This document shows, piece by piece, positions 18,554-27,468 of a DNA stretch of 64,000 nucleotides; positions within the stretch are counted from its first letter, which is position 1; each line of letters opens with the position of its first letter. A program made the position numbers and the translations under genes. This DNA comes from DASRAU01 sp035638075 (GTDB lineage: Bacteria > Acidobacteriota > Polarisedimenticolia > Gp22-AA2), in the NCBI GenBank assembly GCA_035638075.1, contig DASRAU010000023.1:5855-69854 (forward strand), given 5' to 3'. A model generated the notes under the pieces. It was not told the origin of the DNA. It made no database searches and was given only the letters and a program-made list of their open reading frames with translations.

Positions 18554-19513
18554 ATGGGCTTCGCCAAGACCGACAAAGTCTGGATGAACGGCAAGCTGGT
18601 CCCGTGGGACCAGGCCACGGTGCACGTCTGCTCGCACGTCATCCACTACGGCTCCTGCATCTTCGAGGGAGTTCGCGCCTACAAGACACCGCAGGGGCCG
18701 GCCATCTTCCGGCTCAAGGAGCACATCGAGCGGCTCTTCGACGGCTGCGCCATCTACCGCATGGAGATCCCGTTCACCCGCGAGCAGATCGAGCAGGCCG
18801 TGGTCGAGACGGTGCGCGTGAACAAGATGGAGGCGTGCTACATCCGCCCGCTGGCGTACCGCGGTTATGAGTCGCTCGGGGTCGATCCGTTCCCGTGCCC
18901 CATCGACGTCGCGGTGGCGGTCTGGCCGTGGGGCGCCTACCTCGGCAAGGACGCGACCGAGAAGGGCGTGGACGCCATGGTCTCCTCGTGGCGCCGGCAG
19001 GCGCCGGACACCCTTCCCGCCATGGCGAAGGCGAGCGCGAACTACATGAACTCCCAGCTCATCAAGATGGAGGCGCTGGCCAACGGCTACGTCGAGGGGA
19101 TCGCCCTCGACAGTTACGGTTTCGTCAGCGAGGGCAGCGGCGAGAACCTGTTCGTGGTGAAGCGCGGCACCCTCTACACGCCTCCGCTCACCGCCTCGAT
19201 CCTCCCCGGCATCACGCGGGCGAGCATCCTGACCATCGCCAACGACCTGGGAATTCCGGTGGTCGAGCGCAGCGTGCCGCGCGAGATGCTGTACATCGCC
19301 GACGAGTGCTTCTTCGTCGGCACCGCCACCGAGGTGACGCCGATCCGCAGCGTCGACCGGCACACCATCGGCAGCGGCCGCCGGGGCGAAGTCACCGGCC
19401 GCATCCAGGCCGAGTACATGGCCCTCATCCAGGGCCAGAAGCCGGATCGCCACGGGTGGCTGACGCACGTCCCCGCCATGGCCGCCGCCGGCACCAGCCG
19501 CCCGCGCGGCTGA
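18554..19513 (+). CDS. ilvE: Branched-chain amino acid aminotransferase
   Basis: A 319-residue fold type IV PLP enzyme catalysing the last step of Leu, Ile and Val synthesis or the first of their breakdown. Markers are VHVCSHVIHYGSCIFEGVRAY, the PLP lysine in AMAKASANYMNSQLIK, EGSGENLFVVK and GTATEVTPIRSVD. The ATG has a GAGGTGA ribosome-binding site at 18543-18549. It stands alone between two promoter regions, so it is probably monocistronic. The EGSGENLF pattern favours a true BCAT over D-amino acid transaminase or aminodeoxychorismate lyase. Confidence 0.93.
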   Translation: MGFAKTDKVWMNGKLVPWDQATVHVCSHVIHYGSCIFEGVRAYKTPQGPAIFRLKEHIERLFDGCAIYRMEIPFTREQIEQAVVETVRVNKMEACYIRPLAYRGYESLGVDPFPCPIDVAVAVWPWGAYLGKDATEKGVDAMVSSWRRQAPDTLPAMAKASANYMNSQLIKMEALANGYVEGIALDSYGFVSEGSGENLFVVKRGTLYTPPLTASILPGITRASILTIANDLGIPVVERSVPREMLYIADECFFVGTATEVTPIRSVDRHTIGSGRRGEVTGRIQAEYMALIQGQKPDRHGWLTHVPAMAAAGTSRPRG

Positions 19514-19556
19514 CCGAACCCGCGCCCGGTCAAGTCCTTACGGCACATTACGTTCC

Positions 19557-19585
19557 TTGACTCCCCCGGGGGCGGACCCTAGATT
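19557..19585 (+). promoter_or_regulatory. pilT promoter with palindromic spacer
   Basis: TTGACT (19557-19562) and TAGATT (19580-19585) have the ideal 17-base spacing. The spacer begins with the perfect palindrome CCCCCGGGGG (19563-19572), which recurs at the same place in the pgsA promoter. Transcription should start near 19592, giving a leader of about 54 bases. Confidence 0.7.
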
Positions 19586-19645
19586 TCCCCCCGACCGCGC
19601 CGGTCGTGTGTCCGAGGGTCGCCGGTCCGAGGAGCCTGAGACGCG

Positions 19646-20839
19646 ATGCACATCAACGACCTGCTGAAGATCGCCACGGAGCGCAAGGCCTCCGACCTCC
19701 ATCTCAAGGTCGGCTCGTACCCGGTGATCCGCGTGAGCGGCCACCTCCTGGCGCTGACCGAGCTCGCCCGGCTGTCGCAGGAAGACACCATCGCGATGGC
19801 CTTCAGCATCATGAGCGGCCGGCAGAAGCAGAAGTTCAAGGACCACTTCGAGATCGACCTCGCGTACTCGGTCCCCGGGCTCGGCCGCTTCCGCGTCAAC
19901 ATCTTCCAGCAGCGCGGCACCGTGGGGCTGGTCCTGCGCGTCATCCCCTCGAAGATCCTCACGGTCGAAGAGCTGGTCCTGCCGCCGGTGCTCAAGACCA
20001 TCGCCGACGAGCGGCGCGGGCTGATCCTGGTCACCGGCACGACCGGGTCGGGCAAGTCGACGTCGCTCGCCGCGATGATCGACTACATCAACACCACCCG
20101 CACCGAGCACATCATGACCATCGAGGACCCGATCGAGTTCCTGCACCGCGACAAGAAGAGCCTGGTGAACCAGCGCGAGGTCGAAGTCGACACCAAGTCG
20201 TTCGCCTCGGCGCTGCGCTCCGCCCTGCGGCAGGACCCCGACGTCATCCTGGTCGGCGAGATGCGCGACTACGAGACGATCGAGACGGCGCTCAACGCCG
20301 CCGAGACCGGCCACCTGGTCCTCTCGACCCTGCACACCCTCGACGCCACCGAGACCATCAACCGCATCATCTCGGTCTTCCCGCCGCACCAGCAGAAGCA
20401 GATCCGTCTGCAGCTCGCGGCGGTGCTCAAGGCGGCCATCTCGCAGCGCCTGATGCCGAAGGCCGACGGCAACGGCCGCGTCCCCGCCGTCGAGGTCATG
20501 CGCACCACGAACTTCATCCGCGACTGCGTCGAGAACAAGGACAAGACCAAGCTCATCCACGATGCCATCGCGCAGGGGACCTCGCAGTACGGCATGCAGA
20601 CCTTCGACCAGTCGATCTACCAGCTGTACAAGAAGGACCTGATCACCATGGAAGAGGCCCTGCGGCGCGCCACCAACCCGGACGAGTTCAAGCTCAAGCT
20701 CGCCGGCATCGAGTCGACCGCCGACATGGCGCAGCGGGAGATGGAGAGCACGCTGCGCACCGGCTTCGAGTCGGGGGGCGGCGCGACGGGGGCGCCGGTC
20801 ATCGAGATGTCGCGCGCCCACGCCGGGAAGAAGAAATAG
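19646..20839 (+). CDS. pilT: Type IV pilus retraction ATPase PilT
   Basis: PilT (397 residues) powers pilus retraction and twitching. All ATPase elements are intact: Walker A VTGTTGSGKSTSLA, Asp box TIEDPIEF, Walker B ALRQDPDVILVGEMRD and His box LVLSTLHTLDATETINR. The N-terminal ASDLHLKVG is PilT-specific. The C-terminal tail after LAGIEST is longer than in the Pseudomonas protein. It has its own promoter and no pilus genes beside it, unlike the degenerate GspE-like gene at 6.6-8.2 kb. Confidence 0.96.
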   Translation: MHINDLLKIATERKASDLHLKVGSYPVIRVSGHLLALTELARLSQEDTIAMAFSIMSGRQKQKFKDHFEIDLAYSVPGLGRFRVNIFQQRGTVGLVLRVIPSKILTVEELVLPPVLKTIADERRGLILVTGTTGSGKSTSLAAMIDYINTTRTEHIMTIEDPIEFLHRDKKSLVNQREVEVDTKSFASALRSALRQDPDVILVGEMRDYETIETALNAAETGHLVLSTLHTLDATETINRIISVFPPHQQKQIRLQLAAVLKAAISQRLMPKADGNGRVPAVEVMRTTNFIRDCVENKDKTKLIHDAIAQGTSQYGMQTFDQSIYQLYKKDLITMEEALRRATNPDEFKLKLAGIESTADMAQREMESTLRTGFESGGGATGAPVIEMSRAHAGKKK

Positions 20840-20874
20840 GTCCGCGCGGACGCGCCGGATGCCCGCGGGCCTCT

Positions 20875-20883
20875 TGTTATACT
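20875..20883 (+). promoter_or_regulatory. Extended -10 element for alaS
   Basis: TGTTATACT is an extended -10 box (TG at 20875-20876, TATACT at 20878-20883) 49 bases before the alaS ATG. The palindromes TCCGCGCGGA (20841-20850) and GCCCGCGGGC (20861-20870) lie just upstream, where a -35 would be, and no -35 is evident. Confidence 0.5.
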
Positions 20884-20932
20884 GGCCGGCCCGCGGCGCC
20901 TTCCGCGCCCCGGGTTCCTGGGACCACGCGAC

Positions 20933-23617
20933 ATGATCACGGCGACGGAAATCCGCAGGCGCTTTCTCTCTTTCTTCGAGGAGCACGGCCACCAGGTCGT
21001 CTCCTCGTCGCCGCTGGTCCCCGCCCAGGACCCGACGCTGCTGTTCACCAACGCCGGGATGAACCAGTTCAAGGACACGTTCCTCGGGCGTGAGCCGCGG
21101 CCGTACGTCCGCGCCGCCACGTCCCAGAAGTGCATGCGCGTGTCGGGGAAGCACAACGACCTCGAGCAGGTCGGCCGCACGCCGCGTCACCACACTTTCT
21201 TCGAGATGCTGGGGAACTTCTCCTTCGGCGACTATTTCAAGAAGGATGCGATCGCCTTCGGCTGGGATCTCCTGACGTCGCCGTCGCATTACGGCCTGCC
21301 GAAGGACAAGCTCTTCGTCACCGTCTTCCGCGAGGACGACGAGGCGTACGACCTGTGGCGCAAGGGGCCGGGCGTGCCCGAGGCGCGGCTGGCCCGGCTC
21401 GGTGAGGCGGACAACTTCTGGTCGATGGGAGAGACGGGCCCCTGCGGTCCCTGTTCGGAGATCTACGTCGACCGCGGGAAGCAGCCGATCGCCTGCACCG
21501 TCTCGCCGTGCGCTCCCGGCTGCGACTGCGGACGTTTCATGGAGATCTGGAACCTCGTCTTCATGCAGTACGACCGCCAGGCGGACGGGAAGCTCGTGCC
21601 GCTGGCCCGCACCGGCGTGGACACCGGCATGGGACTGGAGCGGCTGTCCGCCGTCCTGCAGGGCGTCGAGAGCAACTACGACACCGACCTGTTCACGCCC
21701 ATCGTCGCCGCCGCGGCGCGGCTCGCCGAGGAGGCCTCCGGCCGCCGCCCCGACCCGTCGCAAGGCGACGACCGCGTCGGCCTCCAGGTCATCGCCGACC
21801 ACGTGCGCGCCCTCACCTTCCTGATCGGCGACGGGGTCGTTCCCGGCAACGACGGGCGCGGCTACGTGCTGCGCCGGATCCTCCGGCGCGCCATCCGCTT
21901 CGGACGCGCTCTCGGCATGGAGCGGCCGTTCCTCGGCACGCTCTCCGGAACCGTCATCGAGCTCATGGAGCCGGCCTATCCCGACCTCTCGGCGCACCGC
22001 ACCGCCATCGCCGCGACGCTCCTGCGCGAAGAAGAGCGCTTCGCCGGCACCCTCGCCATCGGCCTCGCCAAGGTCGAGGCGCTCGCCGCCGCGCTGCGCA
22101 AGGACGGGAAGGGAACGATTCCCGGACCCGAGGCCTTCCGCCTGTACGACACCTTCGGCGTGCCGTTCGATCTCGTGAAGGACGTCGCCCAGGCGTGGAA
22201 GCTCGACGTGGACGAGCCCGGCTTCGAGCGCGAGATGGAGGAGCAGCGCTCCCGCTCGCGCAAGGGGATGAAGGAGATCGCCGCGCCCCTGGCCGGAGCG
22301 CTGGCGACATCACCGATCGCCTCGAGCGAGTTCACCGGCTACGTGAACCACGTCGTCGAGGAGGCGCGCGTCGTCGCGCTCCTGCGCGGCGAAGCCCTGG
22401 TCGAGGAGCTGCGGCAGGGCGAAAAGGGCGGCGTGCTCCTCAGCCACACGCCGTTCTACGCCGAGTCGGGCGGTCAGATCGGCGACGCCGGCACACTGAC
22501 CGCTTCGGGCGGCGCCGCCGCCGTGAGCGACACCCAGGCGGTGCGCCGCGGGCTGCCGCTGCACCAGGTGACCGTGCTCGAGGGCCGGCTGCGCGTCGGC
22601 GATCTCGTGCGCGCCGAGGTGGACAAGTCCCGCCGGCTGGCGACCACGCGGGCCCACGACGCGACGCACCTCGTGCACGCGGCGCTGCGCGAGGTGGTGG
22701 GGACGCACGTCAAGCAGGCCGGCTCGCTCGTCGAGGCCGATCGCCTGCGCTTCGACTTCACGCACTATGCCTCGCTCCCGGAGGAGATCCAGCGCCAGGT
22801 CGAGGACCTGGTGAACGACGTGGTGCGCCAGGACCTGCCGATCCGCTCCGCCGTGATGCCGCTCGACGAGGCGCTGCGCAAAGGCGCCCTGGCGTTCTTC
22901 GGCGACAAGTACGCCGACATCGTGCGGGTCGTCGAGATTCCCGGGTTCAGCATGGAGCTGTGCGGCGGGACGCATGCCTCGACCACCGGATCCATCGGCG
23001 TCGTCCGGCTCGCGCCCGAGCGCGGCATCGCCGCCGGCACGCGCCGCGTCGAGGCCCTGACCGGGGCGCTCGCCCTGGACGAGGCGCGCGACGAGCGCCG
23101 GGCTTTGGCGGGTGTCACCGCCGCGCTCCACGTGGACCGGTCCGCCGCGCCCGAAGCGCTGGCGCGCCTGGTCGAGCAGAACCGCGCGCTGCAGCGGGAG
23201 ATCGAGCGCCTCAAGGTCGCCATCGCCTCGGGCGAGGGAGGCGGCGGAGTCGAGGAGGTGCGCGAGGTGGCCGGCGTGCGGGTTCTCGTCCCGAAGGTGC
23301 AGCGCGGCCTCGACAAGGGAGCCCTGCGCGCGCTCGTGGACCGCAATCGCGAGCGCCTGCCGTCGGGCGTCATCGTGCAGTGGGCGGCGCAGGAGGAGGA
23401 TCGTGTGCAGGTCACCACCTCCGTCAGCAAGGACCTCATTCCGCCGCTCCATGCCGGGGAGATCGTCAAGGCGCTCGCGCCGCTGGTGGAAGGCCGCGGC
23501 GGCGGGCGGGCCGACATGGCGGAAGCCGGGGGACGGCGCACCGGCGACCTCGAAGGCGTGCGCGAGAAATCGATTTCGATCCTCGAGAACCTGATCCGCG
23601 AGGCGCGGGGCCAGTGA
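20933..23617 (+). CDS. alaS: Alanyl-tRNA synthetase
   Basis: An 894-residue class II synthetase charging tRNA-Ala. It begins with the typical FLSFFEEHGHQVV...SPLVP and has TNAGMNQFKDTFLG and the RTPRHHTFFEMLGNFSFGDYFK block. The editing domain has its zinc ligands in HDATHLVHAAL and CGGTHAS, and a C-terminal domain with a coiled coil follows. Length and domain order are complete. The ATG overlaps no neighbour; the GTG of the next gene overlaps the stop. Confidence 0.97.
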   Translation: MITATEIRRRFLSFFEEHGHQVVSSSPLVPAQDPTLLFTNAGMNQFKDTFLGREPRPYVRAATSQKCMRVSGKHNDLEQVGRTPRHHTFFEMLGNFSFGDYFKKDAIAFGWDLLTSPSHYGLPKDKLFVTVFREDDEAYDLWRKGPGVPEARLARLGEADNFWSMGETGPCGPCSEIYVDRGKQPIACTVSPCAPGCDCGRFMEIWNLVFMQYDRQADGKLVPLARTGVDTGMGLERLSAVLQGVESNYDTDLFTPIVAAAARLAEEASGRRPDPSQGDDRVGLQVIADHVRALTFLIGDGVVPGNDGRGYVLRRILRRAIRFGRALGMERPFLGTLSGTVIELMEPAYPDLSAHRTAIAATLLREEERFAGTLAIGLAKVEALAAALRKDGKGTIPGPEAFRLYDTFGVPFDLVKDVAQAWKLDVDEPGFEREMEEQRSRSRKGMKEIAAPLAGALATSPIASSEFTGYVNHVVEEARVVALLRGEALVEELRQGEKGGVLLSHTPFYAESGGQIGDAGTLTASGGAAAVSDTQAVRRGLPLHQVTVLEGRLRVGDLVRAEVDKSRRLATTRAHDATHLVHAALREVVGTHVKQAGSLVEADRLRFDFTHYASLPEEIQRQVEDLVNDVVRQDLPIRSAVMPLDEALRKGALAFFGDKYADIVRVVEIPGFSMELCGGTHASTTGSIGVVRLAPERGIAAGTRRVEALTGALALDEARDERRALAGVTAALHVDRSAAPEALARLVEQNRALQREIERLKVAIASGEGGGGVEEVREVAGVRVLVPKVQRGLDKGALRALVDRNRERLPSGVIVQWAAQEEDRVQVTTSVSKDLIPPLHAGEIVKALAPLVEGRGGGRADMAEAGGRRTGDLEGVREKSISILENLIREARGQ

Positions 23618-24276
23618 GCCTCCACGGAGGTTCCCTGACCGGGCGCGCCGCGGCCGCGGGACTCCTGCTGGCCGTCGTGGGGGCGATCTTCGCCCCGGTG
23701 GCGGCCGGGGATGCGATCTACTACCGGCGCGATGCCGACGGAAACCTGGTGATCACCAACGTGCCGGACAGCCGCGATCTGCGCGTCATGGTTCCCGAGA
23801 GGCGCGCGGTGCGCCCCGGCTCGGGCGCGCAGTACCGCGACATCATCGAGCGGGCCGCGCGCGAGCACGGCATCCACCCCGACCTGGTCTATGCGGTGGC
23901 GGCGGTCGAGTCCTCGTTCGATCCGCTGGCGCGCTCGGTGAAGGGGGCGCAGGGCCTGATGCAGCTCATGCCCGACACCGCCGATCGCTTCGGCGTGCGC
24001 GATGCGTGGAACCCGGACGACAACGTCCGCGGCGGGGCCGGCTACCTGAGATACCTGCTGGACCTGTTCCAGGGCGACGTGCGGCTGGCGCTGGCGGCCT
24101 ACAACGCCGGCGAGAACGTGGTCCTGAACCTGAAGCGCATTCCGCCGTACGCCGAGACCCGCACCTACGTCGCCAAGATCATGAAGCGCTTCGGCACCGG
24201 CCGCGATCCGTACCTGCCCGACACGTCCGAGGCGGACGCGCAGCCCGAGACCGTCGCCGAGCAGCCGACGCACTAG
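23614..24276 (+). CDS. Periplasmic lytic transglycosylase (SLT) with DUF4124-like N-terminus
   Basis: A 220-residue exported protein. A signal peptide (about 1-33) is followed by AIYYRRDADGNLVITNVPD, a DUF4124-like segment, and an SLT/family 1 lytic transglycosylase domain (about 70-195). The catalytic Glu is in AVAAVESSFDPLARS, with GAQGLMQLMPDTA and LALAAYNAGENVV following. It cleaves peptidoglycan glycan strands to 1,6-anhydro ends. GTG 23614 overlaps the alaS stop by four bases. The C-terminus is short and acidic. Confidence 0.88.
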   Translation: MSLHGGSLTGRAAAAGLLLAVVGAIFAPVAAGDAIYYRRDADGNLVITNVPDSRDLRVMVPERRAVRPGSGAQYRDIIERAAREHGIHPDLVYAVAAVESSFDPLARSVKGAQGLMQLMPDTADRFGVRDAWNPDDNVRGGAGYLRYLLDLFQGDVRLALAAYNAGENVVLNLKRIPPYAETRTYVAKIMKRFGTGRDPYLPDTSEADAQPETVAEQPTH

Positions 24277-24318
24277 ATCGCGAAATCGGGACCGGCCCCC
24301 AGCGCAACGATAGGCTCC

Positions 24319-24324
24319 TATAAT
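24319..24324 (+). promoter_or_regulatory. Consensus -10 box, leaderless start of the deaminase gene
   Basis: TATAAT, a perfect -10 consensus, ends seven bases before ATG 24332. Transcription would begin at or beside the A of the start codon. There is no ribosome-binding site and no evident -35. Confidence 0.55.
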
Positions 24325-24331
24325 CCCCACG

Positions 24332-25354
24332 ATGAGCGCGCCTCCTCCCCCCTTCGCGGAGATGCCCAAGGCGGAGATCCATCTCCACCTCGAAGGGTCG
24401 ATCGACCTCGACACGCTCGTGGCGATCCGCGCCCGCCGGAAGAAGCTGACCAGCGACGGCGAGCGGCGGCGCCTCGAGGCGCTCTATCGCCACGCCGGGT
24501 TCGTCGATTTCCTGAAGCATTTCGCCGCCCTGTGCGAGGACCTGACCGACGCCGAGGACTTCGCCCTCGCCACCACGCGCCTCTCGGAACGCCTCGGCGC
24601 GCAGCGGGTGCGCTACGCGGAGGTGATGTGCTCGCCGGGGATCTTCGTGCGGCGCGGCATCCCGCCGAAGGAGATCCTCGACGCGGTCACCTCCGCGGGG
24701 ACGGCGGCCGCGAGGAACGGCGGCCCGCGCCTGCAGTGGATCCTCGACAGCGTGCGGCAATGGGGACCGGCGGCGTTCGAGCCGCTCGTCGAGCACGCCG
24801 CCGCATTCCTTCCGCGCGGCGTCGTCGGTGTCGGCATCGGAGGCGACGAATCGGCGTGGAAGGCGAAGGATTTCGCCATGGCCTACCGCGAGGCGCGCCG
24901 GCTCGGGCTCCGGACCACGGCGCACGCCGGCGAGTTCTCCGGCCCCGAGTCGGTGTGGGAGGCGATCGAAGTCCTCCAGGTGGACCGCATCGGTCACGGC
25001 GTCCGCGCCGTCGAGGACACAACACTCGTCGGCCTGCTGGCGGAGAGACGCATCCCGCTCGAATGCTGCCCGACCAGCAACATCGCCACCGGCATCGTGA
25101 AGGACTGGGACGCGCACCCCATCCCGACGCTCGTCCGGGCCGACGTGTTCGTCACCGTGGGAAGCGACGACCCGGCGATGTTCGGAACCACGCTGCTCCA
25201 GGAGTGGGAGACCCTGCACCAGGAGCTCGGGCTTTCGCAGGAAGAAGTGCTGCGCGTCGGACGGAACACCATCGAGGCGACCTTCCTGAAGGCCGAGGAG
25301 AAGAAGGTCCTGCTTTCCGAGTTCGACCGGTCGGCGGAGCATCACACTTCGTGA
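24332..25354 (+). CDS. Adenosine deaminase-family enzyme
   Basis: A 340-residue zinc hydrolase of the adenosine/adenine/aminofutalosine deaminase family. Metal and catalytic residues are visible: HLHLEGS near the N-terminus, THAGEF with the catalytic Glu, RIGHGVRA and GSDDPAMFGT. The substrate is not fixed by these motifs; adenosine, adenine or 6-aminodeoxyfutalosine (menaquinone pathway) are all possible. The ATG has no ribosome-binding site and a -10 box seven bases upstream. The next gene overlaps its stop by four bases. Confidence 0.8.
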   Translation: MSAPPPPFAEMPKAEIHLHLEGSIDLDTLVAIRARRKKLTSDGERRRLEALYRHAGFVDFLKHFAALCEDLTDAEDFALATTRLSERLGAQRVRYAEVMCSPGIFVRRGIPPKEILDAVTSAGTAAARNGGPRLQWILDSVRQWGPAAFEPLVEHAAAFLPRGVVGVGIGGDESAWKAKDFAMAYREARRLGLRTTAHAGEFSGPESVWEAIEVLQVDRIGHGVRAVEDTTLVGLLAERRIPLECCPTSNIATGIVKDWDAHPIPTLVRADVFVTVGSDDPAMFGTTLLQEWETLHQELGLSQEEVLRVGRNTIEATFLKAEEKKVLLSEFDRSAEHHTS

Positions 25355-27417
25355 ATCCGAGGCGGCTCGCCTGGGGGGCGGCCGCCGTCGCCGCCGCCAT
25401 CCTGCTGCTCGCCGGGTCGCTCCTCCGCGGCGGCGGGGGACTCGCCGGCGTCTACGCCATCACCGGGGCCGACGGGCGGGAAGTCGAGGTCAGCCGCCGC
25501 GTCGATCCGCGTCTCGATTTCCCGGTGCCGCAGCGGCTCGATGCGGCCTACATCTTCCACTGGAATTACCAGGCCTTCGGCTTCCCGTCGCAGATGCCGC
25601 CGTACGTCATCCACTGGCGCGGCGTGCTCGCCGTGCCGGAGACGGGGACGTACGGCTTCTCCGTGGACGCGCAGGGGTCGGCGGCGCTCGCGATTGACGG
25701 GGAGCCGATCGAGGTTCGTCCCGATGCCACGACCGACCGGCCGCTCTCGGCGGGCTTCCATCCGATCGCGGTTGACTACCGGCTCGATTCGGGTGAGGCG
25801 CGCCTGGTCCTGTCGTGGCAGCCTCCGGGGCGGCGGCTGCAGCCGATCCCCGAGGCCTTCCTCGCCCCGGACAGCGACGCCTATGCGGCGGCGCGCGGCA
25901 GCCACGGGATCGGCTGGGGACTTCTCGCGGCGAGCCTCATCGCGGCGGCGGTCCTGTGGCGCCGCGGCCGGGCGGCGCCGCAATCGTTCGCCGGCCGCCT
26001 GCGCGAGGGCACCATCGCGGAGCGGCCGCGTCTCGCCCTCGGGGCGATCGTCATGCTCGCCGCGCTCCTGCGCTTCCACGACTACGCCTTCGTGCCGTTC
26101 CACCACGAGACGGCCGACGAGTACCAGCACGCGTGGGAAGGCTGGCACCTGCTGCACCAGCTGGAGCCGGCCGCGTGGACCACCTTCCCGGACGCCTACC
26201 CGCCCGACCAGGCGCACGACTTCAGGTGGTTCGGCGATCGCTACATCGTGGTGCGGCCCTACTTCGACCACCCGCCGCTGTTCTCGATCCCGGTCGGCAT
26301 CTTCTGCTCGCTCGCCGGGGCGCGCTCGTTCCTCGAGTGCACGCTGCCGGTGATGCGCCTGGTGCCGATTCTCCTGAGCCTCGCGGGACTCCTGCTCCTC
26401 GAGCGGCTGGCGCGCGCCTACGGCTTTTCCGAGGCGACGACGCTGCTGGCGGCCCTCGTCTATGCCACCACACCGGTCCTGATCCTCGGCCAGAGGCTGG
26501 TGAAGGCGGAGAGCCTGCTGGCCCTGTTCTTCATGGCGGCGCTCCTGGCCGTGCGGCCGGATCGGCCGGGAGGGGAGCGGCGCGGCGCCGTCACGGCCGG
26601 CCTCATCGGGGCGCTGTCGATCTGGACCAAGGCGACGGGTGTCGCCCTCGTCGCGGTGGTGGCGCTGGCGCTCCTGGCGCAGCGGCGGCGGCGCGATGCG
26701 CTCGTCGCCTGCGGCATCGCCGCGGCGGGGCTGGTCCTCTACCTGCTCTACGCGGCGGCCTACGACTTCGGCATCTTCCTCAAGGTCATGCAGGGGCAGG
26801 GGTCTTCGAAATGGGTCTCGTCCGAGTCGTTCCACGACCTCCTGGGCGGCAAGGCGGTGGTGAAGTGGTTCGGCGGCGGCACCTACCTGTGGCTCTGGGT
26901 GGCGTTCGCCATCGCCGCGTTCCGCGGCCGCGACGACCGCGGCGGCGCGGCGCCCATCTCGGGAGACACATCCGGCCGCCTCTCGAGGCTGACGCTGATC
27001 GTCCTGCCGGTGGCCGTGTATGCCACGCTCCTCGCGCTGACCGCCGATCACCGGGTGGTGTACGGCTGGTACCGCGTGCCGCTGTATCCCTTTCTGTGTC
27101 TCGCCGCCGGGATGTACCTGGAGGAGATGCTGGAGCACGGCGATCTCCTGCGCACCTTTCCCTTCGCGCTGACCGCCGTGGTGTCGGCGGTGCTCTACGC
27201 CCTGCCGGAGCCTCTTGGGCAGTCGCGCCCGATCCTGTATCTCCTCGCCGCGGCGGTGCTGCTGCCGTTCGTTCCGCGCGTGCTGAGCGACCGGCCATGG
27301 GCGCGCCGGGCCGCCGCCGGCGGCGCCATCCTGCTGCTCGTCGTGTTCATCGTGGCGAACGTCGCCACGGTCGGCGACCTGCTGGAGATCTATTCACGCA
27401 CGCGCGGCACGCAGTGA
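25351..27417 (+). CDS. PA14-domain/GT-C glycosyltransferase fusion
   Basis: A 688-residue membrane protein. One N-terminal membrane segment leads into a PA14-like beta-sandwich (about 60-170, with WRGVLAVPETGTYGFSVDAQG, LAIDGEPIEV and LSAGFHPIAVDY). A second segment and about ten more helices form an ArnT/PMT-like GT-C core, with the acidic motif ETADEYQHAWEGW in the first external loop and FDHPPLFSIP later. It probably transfers a sugar from a polyprenyl-phosphate donor in the periplasm, with PA14 binding glycan. The GTG start overlaps the deaminase stop. Acceptor unknown. Confidence 0.78.
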   Translation: MNPRRLAWGAAAVAAAILLLAGSLLRGGGGLAGVYAITGADGREVEVSRRVDPRLDFPVPQRLDAAYIFHWNYQAFGFPSQMPPYVIHWRGVLAVPETGTYGFSVDAQGSAALAIDGEPIEVRPDATTDRPLSAGFHPIAVDYRLDSGEARLVLSWQPPGRRLQPIPEAFLAPDSDAYAAARGSHGIGWGLLAASLIAAAVLWRRGRAAPQSFAGRLREGTIAERPRLALGAIVMLAALLRFHDYAFVPFHHETADEYQHAWEGWHLLHQLEPAAWTTFPDAYPPDQAHDFRWFGDRYIVVRPYFDHPPLFSIPVGIFCSLAGARSFLECTLPVMRLVPILLSLAGLLLLERLARAYGFSEATTLLAALVYATTPVLILGQRLVKAESLLALFFMAALLAVRPDRPGGERRGAVTAGLIGALSIWTKATGVALVAVVALALLAQRRRRDALVACGIAAAGLVLYLLYAAAYDFGIFLKVMQGQGSSKWVSSESFHDLLGGKAVVKWFGGGTYLWLWVAFAIAAFRGRDDRGGAAPISGDTSGRLSRLTLIVLPVAVYATLLALTADHRVVYGWYRVPLYPFLCLAAGMYLEEMLEHGDLLRTFPFALTAVVSAVLYALPEPLGQSRPILYLLAAAVLLPFVPRVLSDRPWARRAAAGGAILLLVVFIVANVATVGDLLEIYSRTRGTQ

Positions 27418-27446
27418 TGATGCCCCATTCCCCGGGACGCATCAGC

Positions 27447-27468
27447 GCTGATTCCGCAACGGATCAGC
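27447..27468 (+). terminator. Hairpin between convergent genes
   Basis: GCTGAT-T-CCG, loop CAA, CGG-ATCAGC form a nine-pair stem with one bulged T. It overlaps the stop codon of the minus-strand phosphohexomutase and lies 30 bases after the glycosyltransferase stop. An overlapping palindrome ATCAGCGCTGAT (27441-27452) can compete with it. There is no U tract, so a bidirectional terminator is only a suggestion. Confidence 0.35.
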
